Below, one piece after another: positions 28,340-37,028 of a DNA stretch of 64,000 nt (position 1 is the first letter of the stretch; every line of letters begins with the position of its first letter). The stretch comes from Agathobaculum butyriciproducens. Lineage in GTDB: Bacteria; Bacillota; Clostridia; Oscillospirales; Butyricicoccaceae. The notes under the pieces were generated by a model. It was not told the origin of the DNA and did no database searches. It saw nothing but the letters and a program-made list of their open reading frames with translations. The translations under genes and the position numbers were made by a program. The stretch covers positions 124,001-188,000 of the forward strand of contig QEKJ01000004.1 in assembly GCA_003096535.1 (NCBI GenBank), given 5' to 3'.

Positions 28340-28447
28340 TCACTTCTTCATCTTAGGAGCAATAAGCAGCACTACTATCACAAGAAAATATACACCATAC
28401 AGTAACCAAGTCGGGAAATTATGACCTGAACGGACAAAGGTCTGCAA
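28340..28447 (-). pseudogene. possible C-terminal fragment of a small membrane protein
   Basis: A 35-codon frame encodes a hydrophobic helix (WLLYGVYFLVIVVLLIAP) ending in KMKK. A stop lies a few codons upstream and there is no ribosome site. It may be the tail of a lost membrane protein, or chance. Confidence 0.3.
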
Positions 28448-28537
28448 CCCCCTGTTGACCCTCTACAGTCGCTCAACAGCGGTTAAATCGGCCTCGATTA
28501 AAAGTCTGCGATTCCTGGTTGTTTACAATCCTCTCAC

Positions 28538-28571
28538 TGGCACACGCTTTGGCATACGCGGCATACACAGC
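28538..28571. repeat. triple TGGCAYACG repeat, left copy (att- or arm-site-like)
   Basis: Three spaced units (TGGCACACG, TGGCATACG, GGCATACAC) lie in 34 bases. A matching array in the same orientation is at 38750-38782 beside integrase remnants. Direct-repeat arrays like this resemble tyrosine-recombinase arm or attachment sites; function is inferred. Confidence 0.45.
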
Positions 28572-28619
28572 GAAATACCGCCTGCACCTACGCTTTGTTC
28601 GCATCTGTCTTTCTTTTAC

Positions 28620-28847
28620 TTATTCATTATACCACTTTTTCGGCGCTCTGCTACTTGAAATTTCAACTGAACCCATTCGCTCAATATTGCAAAAGGCGCT
28701 TCCCGTATGACAGATACTATATCGAGCTTTGGGGCTTTTACTAAATGCGAAACTTTCTTTCGCAACATGGTTTCACCTACACCAACCGCGTACAGTCTGT
28801 TCAGGCACTCCACAGTTATCCACAATTTCCTTAATCGTCTTAGCCAT
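28620..28847 (-). pseudogene. small helix-turn-helix protein, interrupted by TGA
   Basis: The frame begins MAKTIKEIVDNCGVPEQTV, a MerR/Xre-like helix-turn-helix start, and would encode 75 residues. Codon 25 is TGA (28773-28775). The rest is open to WYNE and a stop. It starts 12 bases after the ParE-like toxin stop, so it was the third gene of the toxin operon, perhaps its regulator. Confidence 0.7.
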
Positions 28848-28858
28848 TCGACCTTTCA

Positions 28859-29170
28859 TCACTCCAGCAATCTGCCAATATCTCGTTTAGCATACATTAC
28901 ACGAGCGACTGTCACCAGCTTCTTTTCTTCGTCCACCCAGTAAAACATCAAAAAATTCTGAACTAAGATTTTTCGATACTCACGCTTCAACAGGCGAATT
29001 GGTTGATACGCCGGAAGCGCATACGAAAATGTGATTACTCTTTCCGCAACGTTCACCAGCTCCATCACCAAACAATCTGCCGCATCAGGTTTTTGTAACT
29101 TCCCACTGATATAGCGCACAATCTCAACCATATCTCTCTGGGCAACAAGCAGATACTCCAGCTTATACAC
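28859..29170 (-). CDS. ParE/RelE-family toxin
   Basis: The protein has 103 residues from a GTG at 29168-29170, chosen because GGAGGGG lies six bases upstream and the GTG overlaps the antitoxin stop. The sequence (YLLVAQRDMVEIVRYI near the start, KREYRKILVQNFLMFYWVD and TVARVMYAKRDI near the end) fits the ParE/RelE plasmid-stabilisation fold. It would act on gyrase or ribosomal mRNA; which cannot be told. The frame is intact although its antitoxin is broken. Confidence 0.85.
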   Translation of the reverse strand: MYKLEYLLVAQRDMVEIVRYISGKLQKPDAADCLVMELVNVAERVITFSYALPAYQPIRLLKREYRKILVQNFLMFYWVDEEKKLVTVARVMYAKRDIGRLLE

Positions 29171-29441
29171 CCTGCTCCCCTCCAATAGCGACTTTCATCG
29201 CTTTCAATACATCTTTGGAGGAATATCGCTGATCTGTCAGCTCTGCTTCTCGCTCGGCCTCTTGCAGCTTGAAGTAAACCTCACTTTCAAATTGCAGGTT
29301 TTTAAACGCTTCCATGCTCAAAACGACCATATCACCATACCCATTTGGGGGTTAAAAGACAGGCTGAGCCGTTTCGCGCACCGTCTTAGAAATGTCCGCA
29401 AAATTATTTCGCAAATCCGATACCGGTCTAATCATATTCAT
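29163..29441 (-). pseudogene. Phd/YefM-family antitoxin with an in-frame stop
   Basis: The start at 29441 follows AAGGAGGTTGATGGT. It reads MNMIRPVSDLRNNFADISK, the standard Phd/YefM DNA-binding N-terminus, then stops at codon 30 (TAA, 29352-29354). The same frame continues as NGYGDMVVLSMEAF and a helical toxin-binding tail to 29163. The stop sits between a T4 and a C5 run. One lost T plus one gained C would restore Leu-Thr-Pro, so paired indels or a sequencing artefact are possible. The end overlaps the toxin start. Confidence 0.8.
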
Positions 29442-29581
29442 ACCATCAACCTCCTTGATATTATTTCAGCTCAATTATGCTAAAGTATCAATATAACCTG
29501 CAAATGCTGCGTAAATCATTATCGAGCAAATATTCCGCATACTTGTGCAAACTTTTCATCAGAATTAACTTCTTTGTTTTC

Positions 29582-31513
29582 CTAATCGCGTTTAATGTAT
29601 TTAGTGATCGTATCGATTAATTCCTCTATGTTAATCGGCTTGGAAATATGGTCATTCATGCCTGAATCCAGGGATTCCTGAATATCATCTATAAAAGCAT
29701 TTGCAGACAAAGCTATAATTGGAATCGTAACTGCATCGGACCGCTCTATACCCAAGGCTCGAATGGCTTTTGCTGCTTGGTGTCCATCCATGTTTGGCAT
29801 CATAATATCCATCAAAATAAGATCGTATGTGCCTCGTGGATTATTTTTAAACAAATCCACAACTTCTTTTCCGTCTGATGCGCGTGTTACGATCATACCA
29901 GCATCTTCCAGCATTATCGTAGCAAGTTCAGCATTTAGATCATTATCCTCAGCCATAAGAACATGAATACCCGTCAAATCTCTATGCAGATGTTGTTTTT
30001 GTTCTGATGGAATAACCTGTTCTGGCAACTCCAGCGGGATCTCTACTGTGAATGTAGCACCTACACCTTTTTTGCTCTCAACAGCAATCGAACCGTCCAT
30101 CATATCCACATATTTTTTTGTGATGGCCATACCAAGACCGGTTCCCTTATATTGGGTTCTGGCATTAGCATCATCTTCTTGTGAAAACGGATCGAATAAT
30201 TTTTTCTGGAACTCTTCGCTCATGCCAATACCGTTATCTCGAACAACATAACGAATTATGATATGTTTCTCATCCGCTCCTGGGTAACTGCTGATATCCA
30301 AAGTAATCGCTCCGCCGTCCTTTGTGAATTTGACAGCATTGCCAAGAAGATTCACCAAAACTTCTCGGATACGCACAACATCCGCAAGGACATATGGGTT
30401 CTTTAGGTTTTCTCGATGTACTTCAAACTGAAGATCTCGATTATAAAGAAGTCCATTCATAATCGCCTGGACGTTATCTGCCAATTGATTCATGTCCACT
30501 GGCTCGGGCGAAATAGTAACTTTTCCGCTTTCAATGCGACTAAAATCCAGAACGTCATTCAACAAAGAGAGAAGATGATTCGAACTTTGTTGAACTTTCT
30601 TCAAGCTGTCATGAATATCTGAAACCATGTTCTGGTGAAGCGCAATGTTTGTAAATCCAATAATGGCATTCATCGGCGTTCTGATGTCATGGCTCATACT
30701 AAGCAGAAACGCAGATTTTGCTTTGTTGGCAGCATCTGCTTCCTCAGCGGCGTTCATTAATAGTTGTTTTTGTTTTTGCTCTTCTGCCTTGCTTTTCTGG
30801 TAAACATAATAGGTATATAGACAAATTAAAAGCAATACAGCTCCTGCGACTAAACCGCAGATGATGGAAATATGATTCGTCTTTTCAACCATTCCATAAG
30901 CTGACTGCATATCCATTTCAATGCAAAATGCGCCAATGATTTCTCCTGTTCCATCATGATTTGCGGTTACAGGATAGCAAGCCGTAAAAATCGGCCCCCA
31001 TGTTGTATCAATGATATCCTGAGAGTACACATTCTCTCCAGAAATAGCCCTATTAATATACGGAACCATTTCGTCCTCAATATAATCTCCGGGGTGTCTT
31101 ACATCATCCGCATCCGGGTCCAAACCGTCTACCACATAAACGAGTTTTCCTTCTTCATTTTTTTTAGCGGTGTAAATATATCGAGTAGAATTCAGTGTTC
31201 TGACTTCATTGAAATATGAAGAAATATCCTTATATAATGGATTCTTTTCATCAGATTGATCGTTGATTTGATCAAAATCTTCTTTGCCGATTCTTCCATC
31301 CACAAGTTTGTGTACTGCATCTGCACTCGCTGTGTCACGTGTGATTTCTGTTTCAAGGGCGGTCTTAGTGTAAGAACTTTGCAGAATAAATGTGTACAAC
31401 GCTATTACAAAAATGATCAAAAGCCCAGCAATCACAAAGATACTGCCTGTATTCTTCAGCCTAAGGAGTTTTTTCAAATTAACTCCTTTTTTCGGTTGCT
31501 TCATGCTGCTCAT
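29582..31513 (-). CDS. hybrid histidine kinase with Cache sensor and one receiver
   Basis: The protein has 643 residues. The order is a membrane segment (about 24-45), an extracytoplasmic Cache domain (46-235) ending at a second membrane segment (about 238-260), HisKA with SHDIRTPMNAIIGF, HATPase_c (LLGNAVKFTKDGG, GTGLGMAIT) and a C-terminal receiver (MAEDNDLN, LMDIMMPN). Base composition is clearly more AT-rich than the kinases at 1-21 kb, which suggests separate acquisition. Its ATG overlaps by ATGA the stop of a 27-codon upstream ORF, so translation is probably coupled to that ORF. Confidence 0.93.
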   Translation of the reverse strand: MSSMKQPKKGVNLKKLLRLKNTGSIFVIAGLLIIFVIALYTFILQSSYTKTALETEITRDTASADAVHKLVDGRIGKEDFDQINDQSDEKNPLYKDISSYFNEVRTLNSTRYIYTAKKNEEGKLVYVVDGLDPDADDVRHPGDYIEDEMVPYINRAISGENVYSQDIIDTTWGPIFTACYPVTANHDGTGEIIGAFCIEMDMQSAYGMVEKTNHISIICGLVAGAVLLLICLYTYYVYQKSKAEEQKQKQLLMNAAEEADAANKAKSAFLLSMSHDIRTPMNAIIGFTNIALHQNMVSDIHDSLKKVQQSSNHLLSLLNDVLDFSRIESGKVTISPEPVDMNQLADNVQAIMNGLLYNRDLQFEVHRENLKNPYVLADVVRIREVLVNLLGNAVKFTKDGGAITLDISSYPGADEKHIIIRYVVRDNGIGMSEEFQKKLFDPFSQEDDANARTQYKGTGLGMAITKKYVDMMDGSIAVESKKGVGATFTVEIPLELPEQVIPSEQKQHLHRDLTGIHVLMAEDNDLNAELATIMLEDAGMIVTRASDGKEVVDLFKNNPRGTYDLILMDIMMPNMDGHQAAKAIRALGIERSDAVTIPIIALSANAFIDDIQESLDSGMNDHISKPINIEELIDTITKYIKRD

Positions 31514-31593
31514 TCACATCCTCTAAATCCTAATTTACCAATTTTATCATAGCATATTTTCATGCAGTCTTCAATATAGCATATGTTGTTCAT
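31510..31593 (-). CDS. 27-residue cysteine-rich small ORF coupled to the hybrid kinase
   Basis: An ATG at 31593 follows an excellent GAGGTGAT site at normal spacing. It encodes 27 residues with five Cys (starting MNNICYIEDCMKIC and ending RGCE). Its TGA overlaps the ATG of the hybrid kinase (ATGA). I recognise no family. It may be a leader ORF that sets kinase translation, or a small peptide that works with the kinase. The frame is too short for coding statistics, so the call rests on the ribosome site and the overlap. Confidence 0.55.
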   Translation of the reverse strand: MNNICYIEDCMKICYDKIGKLGFRGCE

Positions 31594-31617
31594 GCTATCA
31601 CCTCGCTCAACATTCAC

Positions 31618-31653
31618 ACATTACTTTCTAACAAAGTAATGTATCATCGTCAA
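31618..31653 (-). promoter_or_regulatory. promoter with overlapping palindromic operator for the small ORF and kinase
   Basis: On the minus strand TTGACG (31648-31653), 17 bases and a weak TAGAAA (31625-31630) are overlapped by a 25-base palindrome with perfect 10-bp arms (ACATTACTTT-ctaac-AAAGTAATGT, 31618-31642). A repressor bound there would block the -10. Confidence 0.5.
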
Positions 31654-31755
31654 GCAAAGCGCACAGATAAATTAGAATATAGCATCAATATAAAATTTGT
31701 GCAGAAAAATACACTTTCTGCGGTTTTTCTGCATCGTTTCGTTCCAGTTTATTCC

Positions 31756-31784
31756 TTGAATACGCTCCGCTCCAGTGTTATAAT
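31756..31784 (+). promoter_or_regulatory. promoter of the SLH surface protein
   Basis: TTGAAT (31756-31761), 17 bases and a perfect TATAAT (31779-31784) lie 42 bases before the start codon. Confidence 0.7.
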
Positions 31785-31826
31785 TGTGAAAATGTACAGT
31801 ATATCTCATGCTGAGAAAGGAATGAT

Positions 31827-34748
31827 ATGGATATGAAAAGACGTATTTTATCCTGTTTTCTGGCATTCTGCATGATCTTCGCCCTGCTTCCGGCACCGGC
31901 GCAGGCGGTAGAAAACGCAGAAAACGCGGCGCCGACCGTCAAGGCCACCGTGCAGCACGCAGAGACCGGACAGATCACCGCGCAGATCGAGGCTTACATG
32001 ACCGATCCGGCCAACAAGACCCGGACGGTCAAGCCCTGCGACATCATTTTTTTGATCGAGCAGTCAAAATTCATGAATACGCAGAATGGCTCGGCCAATT
32101 CCGGCGACGAGCGCGCGGAAATCCTGAGCGCCATAGACCGCCTGTTGGACGGGATGCCGCAGCCGACCACCGGCGGCAAGCACCGCATTGCGATCGCGGG
32201 TTACGGCCGCATCAACAACCCCGGCATCGGCGACAGCTATGATGCCGCGCTCTACCCCGGCACGCTGTCGAGCAGTAATGCCAGCCTGAACACCGGCTAT
32301 TATACCAAAGACGATACCAAAGGTGTCTTTCATTCGCAGAGCGGCTGGACGGAATGCGACTTTCAAGATGACGCGTCCCTGCCGCAGCTGCCGTCGAACT
32401 ATCTGACAGATGACTATGAGGATGTGTTCCTGTCGGTCAGCGACGCCAAGCAGGTCATCGACGCCAATACAATGGTGCCGTGGTACGCCGGTGCGGCGCG
32501 CATGGACGCCGGTCTGACCATCACGGAGCGGCTTGCCTCGATCGCCAAGGCGCACAAGTCAACCGGTGAGGATCGAAATCTGATCGTCTGCATCGCCGCC
32601 AGCTCGCTCCCCTACCAGAACAGCGGCACTTATCAGCAGCTGCGCCCGAACGCGGCGATCGAGGCGGCGAACATGCTCAAGGAAACCTATGACGCGACCA
32701 TTTTCGGTCTGGGCGATTTCCACCAGCTGAACCTGGAAAGCAGTAATCCTCTGCACGACGTCGACAAGCAGCGGGACAACTTCAACTCCACCATGGCGTC
32801 CATCTGCGGCAATGCGTCTACAACAAACGGCGCGGACTATTTCAAAGGACTCAGTCAGGTGAACAACATCAACGATGCGCTCAAAGAGCTGATAACCCAA
32901 ATCGACGCCAATGTCGGCGAGGGCACAGCCGAGAAGCTGAGCATTCGTGTGAACAGCTTCACCGATGGCGCGGGCGAGCCATACAGCTGGAATCAGCTGA
33001 AGGACGTCGACCATATCCTGTCCGCCAAGGTCGCGTCGGTGGATTATTACCACTTCACCGGCTATGACGACAACAGCGGAACGCCGCAGTTCAAGTCGAC
33101 GCCCTACCGCCATACCGAACAGAACCTTGCGGCCATCGACGACAACAACAACAACGACGACGACAACGACGACGCCATCCAGACCTCTCTGAACATTCTG
33201 CCGATTCCGCCGCAGGCGCCGGCGGGCGAGATCAGGGGCGCGAATTACGGCGAGAAGGTCGTCATCACCATCACCGGCCCGATCTGCATCAGCTATCAAT
33301 GGGTCAAGCCCTTGACGCCGGACTTTAATCCGCCCAAGCCAGAGTACGTCGCGCGCGCAACGACGTACAAGCCTGCCTCGCCGCTGCAGAACGCAGTGGA
33401 CGGGAAGGACCTGAACCTGAAATTTGATGGCTGGTACAAGGATGAGGAATGCACGCAGCCGTTTGTGGATGGTACTGTTCTGAATACGGATACGGTTCTT
33501 TACGGTCTCTGGGAGGCGGAGCACGGCAAACTGTCCGTTGCCAAGACCGTAGCCGGAAACAACGGAGATACCTCAAAGGCGTTCAACTTCACCGTGACGC
33601 TCGGTGATACCGGCATCAACGGCACATTTGGTGAAATGACTTTTGCCAATGGAGTCGCAACCTTCGTTCTGAAGCACGGTGAGAGCAAGACTGCTGTCGG
33701 CCTGCCTGCAGGAATCACCTATACCGTAACCGAGGCGGAGGCAGATAAGGACGGCTACACCACAACGTCTGTCAACGCCAGCGGCAGTATCATCAAGAAT
33801 AACACCGCAGCGGCGGTCTTTACCAACACCCGAAACAGCTCCTCCTCCCATCATTCGACCCGGTACACCCTGCACTACGAGTCGAACGGCGGCACGGCTT
33901 ACAAGGATGAGCGCTGTTCTTCCGGCACGAAGGTGACGCTCGACAAGACCCCGACACGCGAGAGCTATACCTTTACCGGCTGGTATGCGGACAAGGCGCT
34001 GACGCAGAAGATCACAAGCGTGACGATGAACGGCGACAAGACGGTCTACGCAGGATGGGAGGCGACCGGCGTGCCGGACAAGCTCAACGGCGATGACCAT
34101 TTCGCCTATGTCATCGGCTATCCGGACGGCAAGGTACACCCGGAGGGCAATATCAGCCGCGCGGAAACGGCGACAATCTTCTTTAGACTGCTCAAAGCGG
34201 ACATCCGCGACGGAAATCTGACCGCTGACAACGAATTTTCCGATGTTTCGGACGGCCAGTGGCACAACAAGGCGGTTTCCACGATGGCAAAGCTCGGTAT
34301 CGTCAAGGGCCGCCGTGCGGACAGCTTTGACCCCAATGCCTCGATCACCCGTGCGGAGTTTGCGGCGATCTGTGCGCGCTTCAGCACCAGAACGGTCGAG
34401 AACAGCGGCAGCTTCTCCGATATTTCCGGTCACTGGGCGGAAAACGAGATCGAGAGAGCGGCTGCGTTCGGCTGGATTTCGGGCTATCCGGACGGCACGT
34501 TCCGCCCCGACGCCCGCATCACCCGCGCTGAGGCTATGACGATGATCAACCGCGTGCTCTGCCGTATGCCGCAGAGCGAAAGCGACCTGCTGGACAGCAT
34601 GGTAACGTGGCCGGACAACAAGCCGTCCGACTGGCACTATCTCGCCGTACAGGAGGCCACGAACAGCCATGACTTCAACCGTCAGGGCGAGGTCGGCGAA
34701 AGCTGGACGAAGCTGACGAGCGTCCCCGACTGGACGCGGTATCAGTAA
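31827..34748 (+). CDS. secreted multidomain surface protein with SLH domains
   Basis: The protein has 973 residues. A signal peptide (about 1-27, ending PAQA) precedes a von Willebrand A-like domain (about 60-375) whose MIDAS motif is degraded (IIFLIEQSKFM instead of D-x-S-x-S). An Asp/Asn run (about 438-450) is followed by two InlB/Listeria-Bacteroides repeats (FDGWYKDEECTQPF; FTGWYADKALTQ) flanking a DUF7601/pilin-isopeptide-like module (KLSVAKTVAGN, FNFTVTLGD). Three SLH repeats (about 755-920; GYPDGKVHPEGNISRAE, SFDPNASITRAEF, GYPDGTFRPDARITRAE) should anchor it to cell-wall polymers. GAAAGGAAT precedes the ATG. It may be an adhesin; the ligand is unknown. Confidence 0.9.
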   Translation: MDMKRRILSCFLAFCMIFALLPAPAQAVENAENAAPTVKATVQHAETGQITAQIEAYMTDPANKTRTVKPCDIIFLIEQSKFMNTQNGSANSGDERAEILSAIDRLLDGMPQPTTGGKHRIAIAGYGRINNPGIGDSYDAALYPGTLSSSNASLNTGYYTKDDTKGVFHSQSGWTECDFQDDASLPQLPSNYLTDDYEDVFLSVSDAKQVIDANTMVPWYAGAARMDAGLTITERLASIAKAHKSTGEDRNLIVCIAASSLPYQNSGTYQQLRPNAAIEAANMLKETYDATIFGLGDFHQLNLESSNPLHDVDKQRDNFNSTMASICGNASTTNGADYFKGLSQVNNINDALKELITQIDANVGEGTAEKLSIRVNSFTDGAGEPYSWNQLKDVDHILSAKVASVDYYHFTGYDDNSGTPQFKSTPYRHTEQNLAAIDDNNNNDDDNDDAIQTSLNILPIPPQAPAGEIRGANYGEKVVITITGPICISYQWVKPLTPDFNPPKPEYVARATTYKPASPLQNAVDGKDLNLKFDGWYKDEECTQPFVDGTVLNTDTVLYGLWEAEHGKLSVAKTVAGNNGDTSKAFNFTVTLGDTGINGTFGEMTFANGVATFVLKHGESKTAVGLPAGITYTVTEAEADKDGYTTTSVNASGSIIKNNTAAAVFTNTRNSSSSHHSTRYTLHYESNGGTAYKDERCSSGTKVTLDKTPTRESYTFTGWYADKALTQKITSVTMNGDKTVYAGWEATGVPDKLNGDDHFAYVIGYPDGKVHPEGNISRAETATIFFRLLKADIRDGNLTADNEFSDVSDGQWHNKAVSTMAKLGIVKGRRADSFDPNASITRAEFAAICARFSTRTVENSGSFSDISGHWAENEIERAAAFGWISGYPDGTFRPDARITRAEAMTMINRVLCRMPQSESDLLDSMVTWPDNKPSDWHYLAVQEATNSHDFNRQGEVGESWTKLTSVPDWTRYQ

Positions 34749-34778
34749 AAAAGTCAAAACGGCAGACATTATTGTTGT

Positions 34779-35108
34779 CTACCATATGTCTATGTCTTGT
34801 ATGCAGAAAGCGCTCCGCATAGCAATCCAGGCCTCACCGAAAAATCCGAGCGCAAATACAGCGGTATCGGCGCTGCACTAATTGCATTTGGCATCAAGTA
34901 TTCCATAGACAACGGTTGCCGAGGTGATGTTGTGTTCGATGCATAAACCGATGAACTTGCGAAGCATTACGCAGAAGACTTTGGTGCTATGCGTATTCCG
35001 ATCATAACCAACGGTGGTCCGAAGCGCTTTATGCTTGCTGATGAGGCAGCTTGGCAACTTTTCTCAAAGTATCTTGTGGAGGAGGTCAACGAAGATGAAG
35101 CAAAATGA
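34779..35108 (+). pseudogene. GNAT acetyltransferase remnant
   Basis: The frame reads SAPHSNPGLTE, then KYSGIGAALIAFGIKYSIDN, which is the acetyl-CoA-binding region of a GNAT fold. It meets TAA at 34944-34946 (where AAA/Lys is expected) and continues in frame as TDELAKHYAEDFGAMRI to a stop at 35106. The N-terminal part is missing, cut by the end of the SLH gene region. Its tail overlaps the start of the next gene. Confidence 0.75.
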
Positions 35109-35352
35109 TTCCATGTATATAATTGATGAATTAGCAGAGCAGGCTGGCGGATACTTTGCTATGCCTTTCCAAGACGACATGGCTTATACTGACCTGTTGT
35201 TCGACATCTGCCAGCAATTCGGCATCCGGTATTATTCTGCTACGCCTAAAGTAAAGGCATTTGTAGAGGAAGTTACTCGTGTCACTTGGGCAAAAGAACA
35301 GGAATCTTTGACAGGTATTAAGCAAGATATTCGTCCTGCCTTTTCCGCATAA
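35095..35352 (+). CDS. small hypothetical protein following the GNAT remnant
   Basis: The protein has 85 residues from the ATG at 35095, which follows TGGAGGAGGTCAA. It is a soluble acidic/helical protein (MYIIDELAEQAGGYF, TPKVKAFVEEVTRVTW). It overlaps the GNAT pseudogene by 14 bases, so the two were co-translated. I know of no function; it may be an accessory or immunity partner of the lost acetyltransferase. A terminator follows 18 bases later. Confidence 0.65.
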   Translation: MKQNDSMYIIDELAEQAGGYFAMPFQDDMAYTDLLFDICQQFGIRYYSATPKVKAFVEEVTRVTWAKEQESLTGIKQDIRPAFSA

Positions 35353-35369
35353 TCACTTATCTACACAAT

Positions 35370-35414
35370 AAAAAATGGGTTCTGTGGCATCAACGCTCAC
35401 AGAACCCATTTTTT
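35370..35414 (+). terminator. terminator within the dispersed repeat
   Basis: A perfect stem AATGGGTTCTGTG/CACAGAACCCATT with T6 after it and A6 before it, able to work in both directions. Confidence 0.85.
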
Positions 35415-35441
35415 CTTGGCGCTTAAGATAGACAAATCCTC
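35380..35441. repeat. dispersed intergenic repeat, copy 2
   Basis: Matches 18653-18713. Copy 2 keeps the full hairpin, and homology continues about 30 bases beyond it, so it is more than a shared terminator. Confidence 0.65.
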
Positions 35442-35627
35442 CGGTTAACGCTTACAAATGTGCGACCAGACAATGACGATCGAATAGACGGATCCGTTTA
35501 CAGGCATCAAGAATACGAGAGTATAAAAACAGACCTCTTTAACAACAGCCTGTAGCGGTTACGACGTTTTCTGCACTTTTTCAATTACGCATTCGTGTTT
35601 CTTGGTATCCTTTTCTACATTCATCTA
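35442..35627. other. intergenic spacer upstream of the exporter gene
   Basis: AT-rich sequence between the repeat and the exporter promoter. I see no ORF with a ribosome site and no strong secondary structure. Confidence 0.4.
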
Positions 35628-35656
35628 TTGACTTTACTGCACAGAACGACTACAAT
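35628..35656 (+). promoter_or_regulatory. promoter of the ThrE-like exporter
   Basis: TTGACT (35628-35633), 17 bases and TACAAT (35651-35656) lie 26 bases before the start codon. Confidence 0.7.
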
Positions 35657-35682
35657 ACAGCCATATAAGGAAGTGCATTACT

Positions 35683-37011
35683 ATGCCGCAAACTGCTTTT
35701 CGCCCCAACCACATGCACATTGCATGGCACGATTACACATCACATGATACTACTCTACCGATCTCTGCCGCGCCCTTGCGCGAGAAGGCCTCCGTCATCG
35801 GCCGCACCGGCTTGATGCTGCTCTCATGCGGCACCGGTGCATGGCGTGTCCGCAGTTCGATGAACACGCTCGCGGAGGAGCTGGGGCTGGTCTGTGCAGC
35901 AGACATTGGCCTGACCTCAATCGAATACACCTGCTTTGACGGTGAACAGGCATTTTCGCAAACGCTCACGCTGACCAGCACAGGCGTCAACACCTCAAAG
36001 CTCAACCGACTCGAGCAGTTCGTCGCTGAGTTTACCGACATCTGCTCCCGTATGACCGGCGAGCAGCTGCACACCCACCTTGACGAAATCGAGCAGGTGC
36101 ACGGACTGTATTCGCCACTGATGCTCGGCCTGGCGGCTGCCCTCGCCTGCGGTGCATTTACGTTTCTGCTCGGCGGCGGCTGGGTCGAGATGATACTCGC
36201 ATTCTTTGGCGCGGGTATCGGCAACGCCGTGCGCTGCAAGCTGTCTAAGCACCATCTGACGCTTGTGCTCTGCACGACTGTTTCGGTCGCAGCAGCCTGT
36301 CTGGTGTACGCGGGCTGTCTCAAGATTGCCGAGATGACCTGCGGCATCAATGTCCAGCACGAAGCCGGCTACATCTGCTCCATGCTGTTCATCATTCCCG
36401 GATTTCCGTTCATCACCAGCGGCATCGACATGGCCAAGCTGGATATGCGGTCAGGTCTCGAACGGCTCAGCTACGCGGTAATGATCGTATTGATTGCCAC
36501 GATGGCCGCATGGCTGATGGCGCTCGCGCTGCACCTCAAACCGGTAGATTTTCTGCCGCTGAACCTCAGCATGCTGCAGTATATCGTATTCCGCCTGCTC
36601 ACCAGCTTCTGCGGTGTGTTCGGCTTTTCGATCATGTTCAACAGCCCGGTACCACTGGCGATGTCCGCCGCGGTTATCGGCGCAATATCCAACACGCTGC
36701 GTCTGGAGCTGGTTGACCTTGCATCTTTGCCGCCTGCGGCTGCCGCATTTTTCGCGGCCATGATCGCCGGACTGCTGGCTTCTGCGTACAAAAAGCACTC
36801 CGGTTTTCCGCGCATCGCGATTACAGTGCCGTCTATTGTGATTATGGTGCCCGGCCTGTATCTCTACCGCGCAATTTACAATCTCGGTATGATGAACCTG
36901 AGCATTTCCGCTTCGTGGTTCGCGTCTGCCACATTGATCATTTTCGCGCTTCCGCTCGGACTGATCTTCGCCCGCATTATGACGGATAAGATGTTCCGTT
37001 ACTGCACCTGA
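35683..37011 (+). CDS. threonine/serine exporter (ThrE/DUF1212) family membrane protein
   Basis: The protein has 442 residues. A soluble N-terminal part (1-140; GRTGLMLLSCGTGAWRVRSS, FSQTLTLTS, LDEIEQVHG) is followed by about ten membrane helices, the order seen when DUF1212 and ThrE_2 halves are fused in one chain. Likely role: export of small amino acids across the cytoplasmic membrane; substrate is by family only. AAGGAAG precedes the ATG and a clear promoter lies upstream. An internally deleted second copy is at 27506-27811. Confidence 0.88.
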   Translation: MPQTAFRPNHMHIAWHDYTSHDTTLPISAAPLREKASVIGRTGLMLLSCGTGAWRVRSSMNTLAEELGLVCAADIGLTSIEYTCFDGEQAFSQTLTLTSTGVNTSKLNRLEQFVAEFTDICSRMTGEQLHTHLDEIEQVHGLYSPLMLGLAAALACGAFTFLLGGGWVEMILAFFGAGIGNAVRCKLSKHHLTLVLCTTVSVAAACLVYAGCLKIAEMTCGINVQHEAGYICSMLFIIPGFPFITSGIDMAKLDMRSGLERLSYAVMIVLIATMAAWLMALALHLKPVDFLPLNLSMLQYIVFRLLTSFCGVFGFSIMFNSPVPLAMSAAVIGAISNTLRLELVDLASLPPAAAAFFAAMIAGLLASAYKKHSGFPRIAITVPSIVIMVPGLYLYRAIYNLGMMNLSISASWFASATLIIFALPLGLIFARIMTDKMFRYCT

Positions 37012-37028
37012 TTTTCTGCAGACAAGCC

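Noticed and set aside
28816-28824. Perfect DnaA box TTATCCACA
   Set aside because: It is a single copy within the coding frame of the helix-turn-helix pseudogene, without clustering or an AT-rich unwinding region.
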